A stretch of DNA of 64,000 bases, taken from contig NZ_DAJPEN010000001.1 in assembly GCF_025993685.1 (NCBI RefSeq), forward strand, positions 4,349,268 through 4,413,267, in the 5' to 3' direction. The translations under genes and the position numbers were made by a program. The stretch is from Bacteroides mediterraneensis. Lineage in GTDB: Bacteria; Bacteroidota; Bacteroidia; Bacteroidales; Bacteroidaceae. This document shows positions 1 through 8,830 of the stretch, piece by piece. The notes beneath the pieces are model-generated. The model was not told the DNA's origin. It saw only the letters and a program-made list of their open reading frames with translations, and ran no database searches. Positions within the stretch are counted from its first letter, which is position 1. The number at the start of each line of letters is the position of its first letter.

Positions 1-74
1 TGGAGTATAACTTAAAACAATAAATATCGCCCGAGAGGGTGTCAGAGTATTAATTAGCATTAAACAGAAAAATT

Positions 75-1391
75 ATGGCAGAAAAAGAATTCAGACAGGA
101 AGGCGAAAACAGCCAGTCTGGCCGCGATGGTTACAAGTCTTATAACAGAGAAGGGTATAATAAGTACGGTAGAGGCGAGAAAAGCAACAGCTACGGTCGC
201 CGTCCGTATAACAACAATAGAGAGGGGGGAGAGGGTTATCGCTCTTCCTATAATCCTCGTTTCAATAACAACAACGGGGAGGACCGTCCGCAGAGAGGTG
301 GCTACGGCAATCGTCCGCAGCGTCCTTATGGCAACCGTCCGTATAACAATGAAGGAGGCGAACAGCGCTCTTCTTACAACCCGCGTTTCAATAACAACAA
401 TGGAGGACGTCCCCAGCGTTCTTACGGCAACCGTCCGTATAATAACAACAATGAGGGGGGTGAGCAGCGCCCGTATCGTCCGCGCTTCAACAATGGCGGA
501 CAGCAGGGTGGTGAACAGCGTTCCTATCGTCCGCGTTTCAATAACGGTGGACAGCAAGGTGGTTATGGACGTCCGCAAGGAGGGTACCGTCCGCGTACGG
601 CCGACTACAATCCGAATGCGAAATACAGCATGAAGAAGCAGATTGAGTACAAGGATGTGCTGACCGACCCGGATGAACCGATTCGTTTGAACAAGTTCCT
701 GGCCAATGCGGGAATCTGCTCTCGCCGTGAAGCGGATGAATTCATCACTGCCGGAGTGGTTTCAGTGAACGGTGAAATCGTGACGGAACTGGGTACGAAG
801 GTGAAACGTTCGGATGAAGTGAAATTCCACGACCAGCCGGTGAACATTGAACGCAAGGTCTATGTGTTGCTCAACAAACCGAAAGATTGTGTGACGACTT
901 CCGACGATCCTCAGGAACGCAAGACGGTGATGGATTTCGTGAAAGGTGCCTGCAAGGAACGCATTTATCCGGTGGGACGTCTGGACCGCAATACTACAGG
1001 TGTACTTCTGTTGACGAATGATGGGGATTTGGCTTCCAAACTGACGCATCCGAAGTTCCTGAAGAAGAAAATCTACCATGTATATTGCGACAAGAACGTG
1101 ACTAAGGCGGATTTGGATCAGATTGTACAGGGTATCACACTCGACGACGGTGAAATCCATGCCGATGCCATCAGTTATGCATCGGACACGGACAAGTCGC
1201 AGGTAGGCATTGAAATCCACTCCGGAAAGAACCGTATCGTGCGTCGTATTTTCGAATCGCTGGGATACCGGGTAGTGAAACTGGACCGTGTGTATTTCGC
1301 CGGACTGACCAAGAAAGGACTTCGCCGGGGTGACTGGCGCTACTTGACGGAACAGGAAGTGGCCATGTTGCGCATGGGGTCTTTTGAATAA
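75..1391 (+). CDS. rluB: RluB-type 23S rRNA pseudouridine synthase with low-complexity N-terminal extension
   Basis: RsuA/RluB/RluE/RluF-family synthase, expected to convert a uridine of 23S rRNA to pseudouridine. The 438-residue product has an S4 RNA-binding domain at about 203-260 and a catalytic domain at about 260-430 with the family motif GRLDRNTTG, whose D304 is the expected catalytic Asp. Residues 1-190 are unusual: almost only N, G, R, Y, Q and P, with repeated blocks such as YNPRFNNNNG (twice) and YRPRFNNGGQQGG (twice), like an RGG-type disordered RNA-binding tail. The ATG follows an A-rich leader. A terminator separates it from asnS. RluB is preferred over RsuA because of the large-subunit-type catalytic core and because Bacteroidales orthologues with such tails are usually annotated so; the exact target uridine is inferred. 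Confidence 0.85.
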   Translation: MAEKEFRQEGENSQSGRDGYKSYNREGYNKYGRGEKSNSYGRRPYNNNREGGEGYRSSYNPRFNNNNGEDRPQRGGYGNRPQRPYGNRPYNNEGGEQRSSYNPRFNNNNGGRPQRSYGNRPYNNNNEGGEQRPYRPRFNNGGQQGGEQRSYRPRFNNGGQQGGYGRPQGGYRPRTADYNPNAKYSMKKQIEYKDVLTDPDEPIRLNKFLANAGICSRREADEFITAGVVSVNGEIVTELGTKVKRSDEVKFHDQPVNIERKVYVLLNKPKDCVTTSDDPQERKTVMDFVKGACKERIYPVGRLDRNTTGVLLLTNDGDLASKLTHPKFLKKKIYHVYCDKNVTKADLDQIVQGITLDDGEIHADAISYASDTDKSQVGIEIHSGKNRIVRRIFESLGYRVVKLDRVYFAGLTKKGLRRGDWRYLTEQEVAMLRMGSFE

Positions 1392-1406
1392 TGAGAAATA
1401 AATGGA

Positions 1407-1446
1407 ACACAGGGATAGGCGGACACCAAATATCTCTGTGTTTTTT
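1407..1446 (+). terminator. Rho-independent terminator after the pseudouridine synthase gene
   Basis: An 11-bp stem (ACACAGGGATA paired with TATCTCTGTGT, one mismatch) is followed by a run of T. It lies 16 nt after the stop and ends before the asnS start. Confidence 0.7.
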
Positions 1447-1474
1447 AGGTTAATTGATAAAACAGAGAATCAAA

Positions 1475-2878
1475 ATGGAAACAATTCGTAGAACAAAAAT
1501 TGTTGACCTGCTGAAGCGTGAAGATTTTGGCGCGATGGTCAATGTGAAAGGTTGGGTGCGTACTCGCCGTGGTAGCAAGCAAGTAAACTTTATTGCATTG
1601 AATGATGGTTCTACTATAAATAATGTGCAGATTGTGGTCGACCTGGCTAATTTCGACGAGGAATTGCTGAAACTGATTACAACCGGTGCATGTCTGAGCG
1701 TGAACGGAGAACTGGTGAAGTCAGTCGGTGCCGGTCAGGCTGCCGAAATCCAGGCACGTGAAATTGAGGTACTGGGTACTTGCGACAATACTTATCCGTT
1801 GCAGAAGAAAGGACACTCCATGGAGTTTTTGCGTGAAATCGCTCATTTGCGTCCACGTACGAATACGTTTGGTGCCGTATTCCGTATCCGTCATAACATG
1901 GCAATTGCCATTCATAAGTTCTTCCATGAAAGAGGTTTCTTCTATTTCCATACTCCGTTGATTACCGCTTCCGACTGCGAAGGGGCAGGACAGATGTTCC
2001 AGGTAACGACCATGAACCTCTATGACCTGAAGAAGGATGAAAACGGGTCTATCATTTATGACAATGATTTCTTTGGAAGACAGACCAGCCTGACGGTTTC
2101 CGGGCAGCTGGAAGGTGAGCTGGCAGCTACTGCCTTGGGAGCTATTTATACTTTCGGACCGACCTTCCGTGCGGAAAACTCCAATACGCCGCGTCACTTG
2201 GCTGAGTTCTGGATGATTGAACCGGAAGTGGCTTTCAATGATATCAACGATAACATGGATTTGGCAGAGGAATTCATCAAATATTGCGTGCAGTGGGCTT
2301 TGGACAACTGTTACGACGATGTGAAGTTCCTGAATGACATGTTTGATAAGGGCTTGATTGAACGTCTGCAAGGAGTTTTGAAAGAGTCTTTCGTACGTCT
2401 GCCTTATACGGAAGGTATCAAGATTCTGGAAGAGGCGGTAGCCAACGGACACAAGTTTGAATTCCCGGTTTACTGGGGTGTGGACTTGGCCTCAGAACAT
2501 GAACGTTTCCTGGTGGAAGAACATTTCAAACGTCCGGTTATTTTGACGGATTATCCGAAGGAAATCAAGGCTTTCTATATGAAGCAGAACGAAGACGGCA
2601 AGACCGTGCGTGCGATGGATGTATTGTTCCCGAAAATTGGCGAAATTATCGGTGGCTCAGAGCGTGAGGCAGATTATGACAAGCTGCTGACTCGCATTCA
2701 GGAGTTGCATATTCCGATGAAAGACATGTGGTGGTATCTGGATACGCGTAAGTATGGTTCATGTCCTCATTCTGGTTTCGGACTGGGTTTTGAGCGTCTG
2801 CTGTTGTTTGTGACTGGTATGTCGAACATCCGTGACGTGATTCCGTTCCCGCGTACTCCGCGTAATGCCGAATTCTAA
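1475..2878 (+). CDS. asnS: Asparaginyl-tRNA synthetase
   Basis: Class IIb aminoacyl-tRNA synthetase that charges tRNA-Asn. The 467-residue product has an N-terminal OB-fold anticodon-binding domain (about 1-115) and a class II catalytic core. Motif 2 is visible in TFRAENSNTPRHLAEFW and motif 3 in GFGLGFERLLLF near the C-terminus. Length fits bacterial AsnRS. An in-frame TTG at 1454 would add seven residues, but the ATG at 1475 gives the usual start (METIRRTKI) and was chosen. AspRS is excluded by the overall length and by the AsnRS-type motif 2 context. A strong hairpin terminator follows. Confidence 0.95.
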   Translation: METIRRTKIVDLLKREDFGAMVNVKGWVRTRRGSKQVNFIALNDGSTINNVQIVVDLANFDEELLKLITTGACLSVNGELVKSVGAGQAAEIQAREIEVLGTCDNTYPLQKKGHSMEFLREIAHLRPRTNTFGAVFRIRHNMAIAIHKFFHERGFFYFHTPLITASDCEGAGQMFQVTTMNLYDLKKDENGSIIYDNDFFGRQTSLTVSGQLEGELAATALGAIYTFGPTFRAENSNTPRHLAEFWMIEPEVAFNDINDNMDLAEEFIKYCVQWALDNCYDDVKFLNDMFDKGLIERLQGVLKESFVRLPYTEGIKILEEAVANGHKFEFPVYWGVDLASEHERFLVEEHFKRPVILTDYPKEIKAFYMKQNEDGKTVRAMDVLFPKIGEIIGGSEREADYDKLLTRIQELHIPMKDMWWYLDTRKYGSCPHSGFGLGFERLLLFVTGMSNIRDVIPFPRTPRNAEF

Positions 2879-2903
2879 AAGAAGATAATATACGTGCAAG
2901 AAG

Positions 2904-2938
2904 AAAAAAGTCATTCCCGTCGGAATGACTTTTTTTTA
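2904..2938 (+). terminator. Rho-independent terminator after asnS
   Basis: A perfect stem of about 12 bp (AAAAAGTCATTCC against GGAATGACTTTTT) with a short CGTC-type loop is followed by a T run. Confidence 0.8.
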
Positions 2939-3034
2939 TGTTTTAGGGTAGAAAAAGGTGTATAAAATGCGTGATTTTCAAATTATTTTATAATTTTGTG
3001 AATAACCTAACGGGCAATTCTAATACTTTAAGTT

Positions 3035-3526
3035 ATGAAAATACGTTATTTCTTTCTGATGGCATTTCTGATGCTTTTGGCTGTCGGCAATTCGATGGCT
3101 CAGGACGTGCAGGAGAAGACTCCGATTAATTTGCAAGGGGTTTGGCAGATGTGCTTTTATCGTTCTAACTCTCCGGATATCCCCGGTGAACTTAAAACAA
3201 GTAATTCGTTGAAAATCCTTTCCAATGACGGACGCTTTACGAATCTGTTGATGATGCAGACAGGGGCGGTCATTTTGGGGTATGGAACTTATGAAATCAA
3301 TAATGAAGGTCTCTATACGGAATATGTGGAGAAAAACGTACATCTTCCACAGTTAAACGGAGGAAAGAATGAAATGCATTTTGAGCTGAAGGAAAACGGA
3401 ACGTTGATGTATGTGAAATATTTCCTGAAAAATGACGCCAATGGAAACGAAATTGATTCGTGGTGTCATGAAATCTGGAAAAGAGTGGAGATGTCACCGG
3501 TTTACCCGGGTGATGAACTGCGATGA
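3035..3526 (+). CDS. Secreted DUF4488-family protein
   Basis: Predicted 163-residue exported protein. Residues 1-22 form a signal peptide (hydrophobic core FFLMAFLMLLAV, cleavage after SMA). The mature part (LQGVWQMCFYRSN...) resembles the DUF4488 family of Bacteroidetes, a lipocalin-like beta-barrel fold of unknown role: it begins with the typical GVWQ strand, has a G-Y-G-TYEI segment in the middle and an E-I-W-KRV strand near the end. No catalytic motif is evident. It is monocistronic: a possible -7 box (TAATTTTG at 2991-2998) lies upstream and a strong terminator lies downstream. Function unknown. Confidence 0.75.
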   Translation: MKIRYFFLMAFLMLLAVGNSMAQDVQEKTPINLQGVWQMCFYRSNSPDIPGELKTSNSLKILSNDGRFTNLLMMQTGAVILGYGTYEINNEGLYTEYVEKNVHLPQLNGGKNEMHFELKENGTLMYVKYFLKNDANGNEIDSWCHEIWKRVEMSPVYPGDELR

Positions 3527-3551
3527 GGAAAACCGAAAATGAAGAATAATG

Positions 3552-3600
3552 AAGGAAGGCGGTTCCGGGGCGAGGTCCTGATGCCGCCTTCCTTGTTTTT
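3552..3600 (+). terminator. Rho-independent terminator after the DUF4488 gene
   Basis: An 11-bp stem (AAGGAAGGCGG with CCGCCTTCCTT) with a 21-nt loop is followed by TTGTTTTT. Confidence 0.8.
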
Positions 3601-3659
3601 GGGCGTAGAGTCGCTATTCATAATCAACCGTTTATCCCGCGAAAAAAAAACTTAAAATC

Positions 3660-3690
3660 TTTGTCGGTTAAAAGAAAAGCCGTACCTTTG
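3660..3690 (+). promoter_or_regulatory. Bacteroidetes-type promoter for rplM-rpsI
   Basis: A -33 element TTTG at 3660-3663 and a -7 element TACCTTTG at 3683-3690 are exactly 19 bp apart, matching the known Bacteroidetes housekeeping sigma consensus. The rplM start lies about 120 nt downstream, so the transcript has a sizeable leader. Confidence 0.75.
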
Positions 3691-3815
3691 CAAGCCGATT
3701 ATTATCAACTAGTGATAAATTTTTAATTCTGAGTGCTTTATTCTTCTTTGTCCGGGAAGAGTAGGGCGGGAGGAATTTGTTTTTTAGTAGTTAACATTTT
3801 AAAAAAGATTTAAGA

Positions 3816-4277
3816 GTGGATACTTTAAGTTACAAGACCATTTCTGCAAACAAGGAAACAGCAACGAAAGAATGGGTTGTTGTGGATGCTACCGACCAGG
3901 TTGTAGGCCGTCTCGGTGCAAAAGTTGCAAAGTTGTTGAGAGGTAAGTACAAACCTAACTTCACCCCTCATGTAGACTGCGGTGATAACGTAATCATCAT
4001 CAACGCAGACAAAGTGAAATTTACAGGTAAGAAAATGACTGACAAGATTTACCTGAGCTATACAGGTTATCCTGGTGGTCAGCGTGAAATTACTCCGGCT
4101 CGTCTGATGGCAAAACCGAATGGCGCTGAGAAATTGATGAAGAGAGTAGTTAAAGGTATGCTTCCTAAGAATCGTCTGGGAGCTAAGTTGCTGGGCAACT
4201 TGTATGTTTACGAAGGAAGTGAACACAAACACGAAGCTCAGACTCCGAAAGTAATCGATATTAATTCACTTAAATAA
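3816..4277 (+). CDS. rplM: 50S ribosomal protein L13
   Basis: Ribosomal protein uL13, 153 residues, a primary binder of 23S rRNA domain II. The sequence carries the family segments VVDATDQVVGRLGAKVAKLLRGKYK and the GYPGG-type turn followed by RLMAKPNGAEKLMKRVVKGMLPKN. It starts with GTG (MDTLSYKT...), which agrees with the Bacteroidales family start. It is followed by rpsI after 6 nt, the conserved L13-S9 operon. Confidence 0.97.
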   Translation: MDTLSYKTISANKETATKEWVVVDATDQVVGRLGAKVAKLLRGKYKPNFTPHVDCGDNVIIINADKVKFTGKKMTDKIYLSYTGYPGGQREITPARLMAKPNGAEKLMKRVVKGMLPKNRLGAKLLGNLYVYEGSEHKHEAQTPKVIDINSLK

Positions 4278-4283
4278 TAAAGA

Positions 4284-4670
4284 ATGGAAGTAGTAAATGC
4301 ATTAGGCAGACGTAAAAGCGCAGTTGCTCGCGTTTTCGTAAGCGAAGGTACAGGAAAGATTACTATTAACAAGAGAGACCTTGCACAGTACTTTCCATCA
4401 ACTATTCTGCAGTATGTAGTTAAACAGCCGTTGAACAAATTGGAAGTGGCTGAAAAATATGATATCAAAGTAAACTTGTGTGGTGGCGGTTTCACTGGCC
4501 AGTCTCAGGCTTTGCGTCTGGCTATCGCTCGTGCACTGGTTAAAATCAACCCCGAAGACAAGAAAGCTCTTCGTGCAGAAGGCTTCATGACTCGCGATTC
4601 TCGTTCTGTTGAACGTAAGAAACCGGGACGTCCGAAAGCACGTCGTAGATTCCAGTTCAGTAAACGTTAA
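4284..4670 (+). CDS. rpsI: 30S ribosomal protein S9
   Basis: Ribosomal protein uS9, 128 residues, whose C-terminal basic tail reaches toward P-site tRNA. The product has the family core (NALGRRKSAVARVFV, GGGFTGQSQALRLAIARAL) and the canonical ending RPKARRRFQFSKR. It lies 6 nt after rplM and is surely cotranscribed with it. A structured 209-nt gap separates it from rpsB. Confidence 0.97.
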   Translation: MEVVNALGRRKSAVARVFVSEGTGKITINKRDLAQYFPSTILQYVVKQPLNKLEVAEKYDIKVNLCGGGFTGQSQALRLAIARALVKINPEDKKALRAEGFMTRDSRSVERKKPGRPKARRRFQFSKR

Positions 4671-4785
4671 CGAGGGGACAAGTTGGATAAGGGACAAGTT
4701 GGCAAGGATACTCTCTTATGGATTATTTCCTTGTTGCCTCGTCAACTGATACCTCGACACCTAAAGAAGCGTTTAGTATCTAAAC
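4671..4785 (+). promoter_or_regulatory. Structured spacer upstream of rpsB, candidate ribosomal-protein leader
   Basis: Nested complementary segments can form one long imperfect hairpin over 4671-4756: CGAGG with CCTCG, AGTTG with CAACT, and GGCAAGGA with TCCTTGTTGCC. A 12-nt direct repeat GGGACAAGTTGG (4675-4686 and 4691-4702) lies on its 5' side. A second hairpin GTTTAG-TAT-CTAAAC follows at 4771-4785. rpsB autoregulatory leaders are known in Proteobacteria; a Bacteroidales analogue here is inference. Confidence 0.4.
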
Positions 4786-4879
4786 TGCCAGGATTCTTCC
4801 TGCAAGCATTTGTCGGAAAGACTACCGGACAGTTGGTTCAATAAACAAAAAAGAAAGTAAACGATTAAAATTAAAAACA

Positions 4880-5719
4880 ATGTCAAGAGTAAATTTTGAT
4901 ACATTATTGGAGGCTGGTTGCCACTTCGGACACCTTAAAAGAAAGTGGAACCCTGCAATGGCTCCTTATATTTTCATGGAACGCAACGGTATTCATATCA
5001 TTGATTTGAACAAAACTGTTGCCAAAGTTGATGAAGCTGCTGAAGCTTTGAAACAAATCGCAAAATCAGGAAAGAAAGTCCTGTTCGTTGCTACTAAGAA
5101 ACAAGCTAAACAGGTAGTAGCTGAGAAAGCTGCTTCTGTAAACATGCCGTACGTTATCGAACGTTGGCCGGGTGGTATGTTGACAAACTTCCCGACAATC
5201 CGTAAGGCTGTGAAGAAAATGGCTACTATCGATAAACTGACTAACGATGGTACTTATTCTAACTTGTCAAAGAGAGAAATCCTGCAGATTTCTCGTCAGC
5301 GCGCTAAATTGGAAAAGAACCTCGGTTCTATCGCTGATTTGACTCGTCTGCCGTCTGCATTGTTCGTAGTCGACGTAATGAAAGAAAATATCGCAGTTCG
5401 CGAAGCTAACCGACTGGGTATTCCTGTATTTGCTATTGTAGATACAAACTCTGATCCGACAAACGTTGATTTCGTTATTCCGGCAAACGATGACGCTACT
5501 AAGTCTGTAGAAGTTATCTTGGATGCTTGCTGCGCTGCAATGGCAGAAGGTCTGGAAGAAAGAAAAGCTGAAAAAGTAGATATGGAAGCTGCTGGTGAAA
5601 ACGCACCGAAAGCTGCAAAGAAAAAATCTACTAAGGCTCGCATGGACAAGGCTGAAGAAGAAGCCATCAACGCTTCTAAAGCAGCTGCCTTCATGAACAA
5701 GGACGAAGAAGAAGCTTAA
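4880..5719 (+). CDS. rpsB: 30S ribosomal protein S2
   Basis: Ribosomal protein uS2, 279 residues. It opens with the family signature FDTLLEAGCHFGHLKRKWNP and contains RWPGGMLTNFPTIRKAVKKM and VVDVMKENIAVREANRLGIPVFAIVDTNSDP. The last 50 residues form an Ala/Lys/Glu-rich tail beyond the core fold, common in Bacteroidetes. It pairs with tsf downstream, as in most bacteria. A structured region upstream may carry regulation. Confidence 0.97.
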   Translation: MSRVNFDTLLEAGCHFGHLKRKWNPAMAPYIFMERNGIHIIDLNKTVAKVDEAAEALKQIAKSGKKVLFVATKKQAKQVVAEKAASVNMPYVIERWPGGMLTNFPTIRKAVKKMATIDKLTNDGTYSNLSKREILQISRQRAKLEKNLGSIADLTRLPSALFVVDVMKENIAVREANRLGIPVFAIVDTNSDPTNVDFVIPANDDATKSVEVILDACCAAMAEGLEERKAEKVDMEAAGENAPKAAKKKSTKARMDKAEEEAINASKAAAFMNKDEEEA

Positions 5720-5729
5720 TATAAAGTAA

Positions 5730-5794
5730 GTTGAGAATTGAAAATTGAAAATTGGGAAGACTGTATTCTCGATTCTCAATTCTCAATTCTCAAC
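5730..5794. repeat. Inverted repeat built of 7-bp tandem units between rpsB and tsf
   Basis: The left arm (5730-5754) is made of TTGAGAA/TTGAAAA heptamers; the right arm (about 5766-5794) is made of ATTCTCA heptamers. The arms are nearly complementary and could form a stem of about 24 bp with a 10-14 nt loop. There is no T run directly after it, so it is not a classical terminator. Confidence 0.6.
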
Positions 5795-5837
5795 TTTGTT
5801 TTTATGCATATTATTAACTCAAAATAAAGATATTATT

Positions 5838-6830
5838 ATGGCTGTAAGTATGGCTGATATCACCAAGCTTCGTAAAATGACGGGAGCTGGTATGATGGAC
5901 TGTAAAAATGCTTTGACAGAAGCTGAAGGCGATTTCGACAAAGCAGTAGAAATTATCCGTAAAAAAGGACAGGCTGTAGCTGCAAAACGTTCTGACCGTG
6001 AAACTTCAGAAGGTTGCGTGCTGGCTAAATCAACTGGCAACTATGCGGCAATGATTGCTTTGAAGTGTGAAACTGACTTCGTGGCTAAGAATGCTGATTT
6101 CGTAGCGCTGACTCAGGCTATCCTGGATGCGGCTATCGCTAACAAATGCAAGACTTTGGATGAAGTAAAAGCTCTGCCGATGGGTAGCGGTACAATTGCT
6201 GACGCAATCGTAGAACGCAGCGGTATCACAGGTGAAAAAACTGAATTGGATGGCTATAACTTTGTATCTGGCGCTTGTACAGCTGTTTACAACCACATGA
6301 ACAAGAACCAGCTTTGCACTATCGTAGCTTTCAACAAGGTTTGTGACGAAAAAATCGCTCACGAAATCTGTATGCAGATTGCAGCTATGAACCCGATTGC
6401 TATCGATGAAGCCGGTGTACCTGAAGCTGTAAAACAGGAAGAAATCAACGTGGCTATTGAAAAGACTAAAGCTGAACAGATTCAGAAGGCTGTAGAAGCT
6501 GCTTTGAAGAAAGCTGGTATCAACCCGGCTCACGTAGACAGCGAAGAGCACATGGAAAGCAACATGGCAAAGGGCTGGATTTCTGCTGAAGACGTAGCTA
6601 AGGCTAAGGAAATCAAAGAAACTGTAGCTGCTGAAAAGGCTGCCAACCTGCCGCAGGCTATGATTGAGAACATTGCGAAAGGTCGTCTGGGCAAATTCTT
6701 GAAAGAAGTTTGTCTGTTGAACCAGGAAAGCATCATGGAACCGAAGAAGACTGTAGCTGATGTATTGAAGGAAGCTGATCCTGAATTGGCTATTACAGAA
6801 TTCAAGCGTTTCACTTTACGTGCTGAATAA
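5838..6830 (+). CDS. tsf: Elongation factor Ts
   Basis: EF-Ts, the guanine nucleotide exchange factor for EF-Tu, 330 residues. The N-terminal UBA-like domain (ADITKLRKMTGAGMMDCKNAL) and the exchange motif region containing ETDFVAKN are clear. The reading frame stays open 31 codons upstream, through the inverted repeat, but the ATG at 5838 (MAVSMADITKLRK) is the family start and was chosen. It forms a unit with rpsB and ends at a terminator. Confidence 0.96.
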   Translation: MAVSMADITKLRKMTGAGMMDCKNALTEAEGDFDKAVEIIRKKGQAVAAKRSDRETSEGCVLAKSTGNYAAMIALKCETDFVAKNADFVALTQAILDAAIANKCKTLDEVKALPMGSGTIADAIVERSGITGEKTELDGYNFVSGACTAVYNHMNKNQLCTIVAFNKVCDEKIAHEICMQIAAMNPIAIDEAGVPEAVKQEEINVAIEKTKAEQIQKAVEAALKKAGINPAHVDSEEHMESNMAKGWISAEDVAKAKEIKETVAAEKAANLPQAMIENIAKGRLGKFLKEVCLLNQESIMEPKKTVADVLKEADPELAITEFKRFTLRAE

Positions 6831-6850
6831 TCATTATTCGATATCCTTTT

Positions 6851-6885
6851 TCGGGCATGCAGTTTTGCATGCCCGATTTGTTTTG
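6851..6885 (+). terminator. Rho-independent terminator after tsf
   Basis: A perfect 10-bp stem TCGGGCATGC / GCATGCCCGA with loop AGTTTT is followed by TTTGTTTT. Confidence 0.75.
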
Positions 6886-7015
6886 CGGCTGTTTGTTTCA
6901 AGCAGCCGTTTTTTATTGATTATTATCAGGAAAAGTAATCTTTCAAGCTGGATATTTTGTATTTTTGCTGTCGGAAAACATAGAATGAAATTCTAACTTT
7001 TAAACAAAATAGATT

Positions 7016-8530
7016 ATGGCAAAGAAAGCGCTTTTAATGATTTTGGATGGTTGGGGATGTGGCGACCATCAGAAAGATGATGTAATCTTCAATACTCCGA
7101 CTCCTTACTGGGACAGTCTGCTGGCTACCTATCCTCACTCACAGCTGCAGGCCAGTGGTGAAAATGTAGGTCTTCCCGACGGACAGATGGGTAACTCTGA
7201 AGTAGGCCACCTGAACATCGGTGCCGGACGTATCGTATATCAGGACTTGGTGAAGATTAACCGTGCTTGTGCCGACAACAGTATCCTGAAGAACAAAGAA
7301 ATCGTGTCTGCTTTCTCATACGCAAAAGAGCATGGCAAGAACATGCACTTCATGGGGCTGACTTCTAACGGAGGCGTTCACTCCTCTTTGGATCACTTGT
7401 TCAAATTGTGTGACATTGCTAAAGAATACGGACTGGAAAATACATTCATCCACTGCTTCATGGACGGTCGTGACACTGACCCGAAGAGCGGTAAAGGATT
7501 CATCGAACAGCTGACTGCGCATTGTGAGAAATCAGCCGGAAAGGTTGCCTCTATCGTAGGACGTTTCTATGCGATGGACCGTGACAAACGCTGGGCACGT
7601 GTGAAAGAAGCATACGACTTGCTGGTAAGCGGTATCGGTAAGAAGGCTACTGACATGGTACAGGCCATGCAGGAATCATACGACGAAGGTGTGACCGACG
7701 AATTCATCAAACCGATTGTCAATGCCAACTTCGACGGTACCATCAAGGAAGGCGATGTAGTGATTTTCTTCAACTACCGTAACGACCGTGCGAAAGAGCT
7801 GACTATCGTATTGACTCAGCAGGATATGCCGGAAGAAGGCATGAAGACCATCCCGGGATTGCAGTACTACTGTATGACTCCGTATGATGCTTCTTTCAAA
7901 GGTGTACACATTCTTTTCGACAAGGAAAATGTACAGAACACACTGGGCGAATACCTGGCCAACAACGGTAAGACTCAGTTGCACATTGCCGAAACAGAAA
8001 AATATGCACACGTTACCTTCTTCTTCAACGGTGGACGTGAAACTCCATATACCAATGAAGACCGTATTCTGGTTCCGTCTCCGAAAGTAGCCACTTACGA
8101 CCTGAAACCGGAAATGAGTGCTTACGAAGTGAAAGACAAACTGGTAGAAGCCATCGGTACACAGAAATATGATTTCATCGTAGTAAACTATGCCAACGGT
8201 GATATGGTAGGTCACACAGGTATCTACGAAGCCATCGAAAAAGCAGTAGTTGCCATCGACAACTGTGTGAAAGATACAGTAGAAGCTGCCAAGGCAAACG
8301 GTTACGAAGTGATTATCATTGCCGACCACGGAAATGCCGACCATGCTTTGAACGCTGACGGTACACCGAACACAGCTCACTCTTTGAACCCGGTTCCGTT
8401 TGTGTACGTAACTGAAAACAAGAATGCCAAGGTAGAAAACGGTGTATTGGCCGATGTAGCTCCTTCTATCCTGCACATTCTGGGTATGGCTCAGCCGGCA
8501 GAAATGACAGGTCATGACCTGATTAAATAA
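7016..8530 (+). CDS. gpmI: 2,3-bisphosphoglycerate-independent phosphoglycerate mutase
   Basis: Cofactor-independent, manganese-dependent phosphoglycerate mutase of glycolysis, 504 residues, which interconverts 3- and 2-phosphoglycerate. Metal-binding and catalytic motifs are visible: LMILDGWG (D11), the phosphorylated serine in GNSEVGHLNIGAGR (S61), DGRDTDP, GRFYAMDRDKRW, and the C-terminal IIIADHGNAD with HSLNPVPFV. Length is typical. A possible -7 box TATTTTTG lies at 6960-6967, and a terminator follows. It is monocistronic. Confidence 0.97.
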   Translation: MAKKALLMILDGWGCGDHQKDDVIFNTPTPYWDSLLATYPHSQLQASGENVGLPDGQMGNSEVGHLNIGAGRIVYQDLVKINRACADNSILKNKEIVSAFSYAKEHGKNMHFMGLTSNGGVHSSLDHLFKLCDIAKEYGLENTFIHCFMDGRDTDPKSGKGFIEQLTAHCEKSAGKVASIVGRFYAMDRDKRWARVKEAYDLLVSGIGKKATDMVQAMQESYDEGVTDEFIKPIVNANFDGTIKEGDVVIFFNYRNDRAKELTIVLTQQDMPEEGMKTIPGLQYYCMTPYDASFKGVHILFDKENVQNTLGEYLANNGKTQLHIAETEKYAHVTFFFNGGRETPYTNEDRILVPSPKVATYDLKPEMSAYEVKDKLVEAIGTQKYDFIVVNYANGDMVGHTGIYEAIEKAVVAIDNCVKDTVEAAKANGYEVIIIADHGNADHALNADGTPNTAHSLNPVPFVYVTENKNAKVENGVLADVAPSILHILGMAQPAEMTGHDLIK

Positions 8531-8567
8531 GCTGTCTGGGAATCCTCAAGAGAATCAGATAAAAAGT

Positions 8568-8607
8568 CGGGCTTCACTGCGGAAAAGTGGTGGAGTCCGT
8601 TTTTTTA
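8568..8607 (+). terminator. Rho-independent terminator after gpmI
   Basis: A 10-bp stem with two G-U pairs (CGGGCTTCAC / GTGGAGTCCG) is followed by seven T. Confidence 0.65.
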
Positions 8608-8830
8608 TGCCTTGTGGTCACACCGTATGCCTGATGAGATTTTGTGGATGGGGAAAGGATAGCGGAAGCAGTGGATGGTTCACCGTTCTGGAGGCGATGT
8701 GCGGTTCTTGCCTGATGAGTGTGGGCGATATGGTTTTTCGCGGAAACAGGGTAGAAGAAGGAGAACGTACAAATGTATAGCCTGGAAGACTGTCGGTTGT
8801 TTTCTTGCCGGAATCTGACAGGAAAGAAAA
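8608..8830. other. Intergenic stretch with no recognisable gene
   Basis: Between the gpmI and rpmH terminators I see no coding pattern, RNA gene or promoter. A short direct repeat (GCCTGATGAG at about 8629 and 8711) is the only regularity. Confidence 0.5.

Noticed and set aside
60..578. Long antisense frame opposite the 5' part of the pseudouridine synthase gene
   Set aside because: It arises from the repetitive codons of the low-complexity tail; the product (runs of I, V, R, T) has no family resemblance and no promoter.
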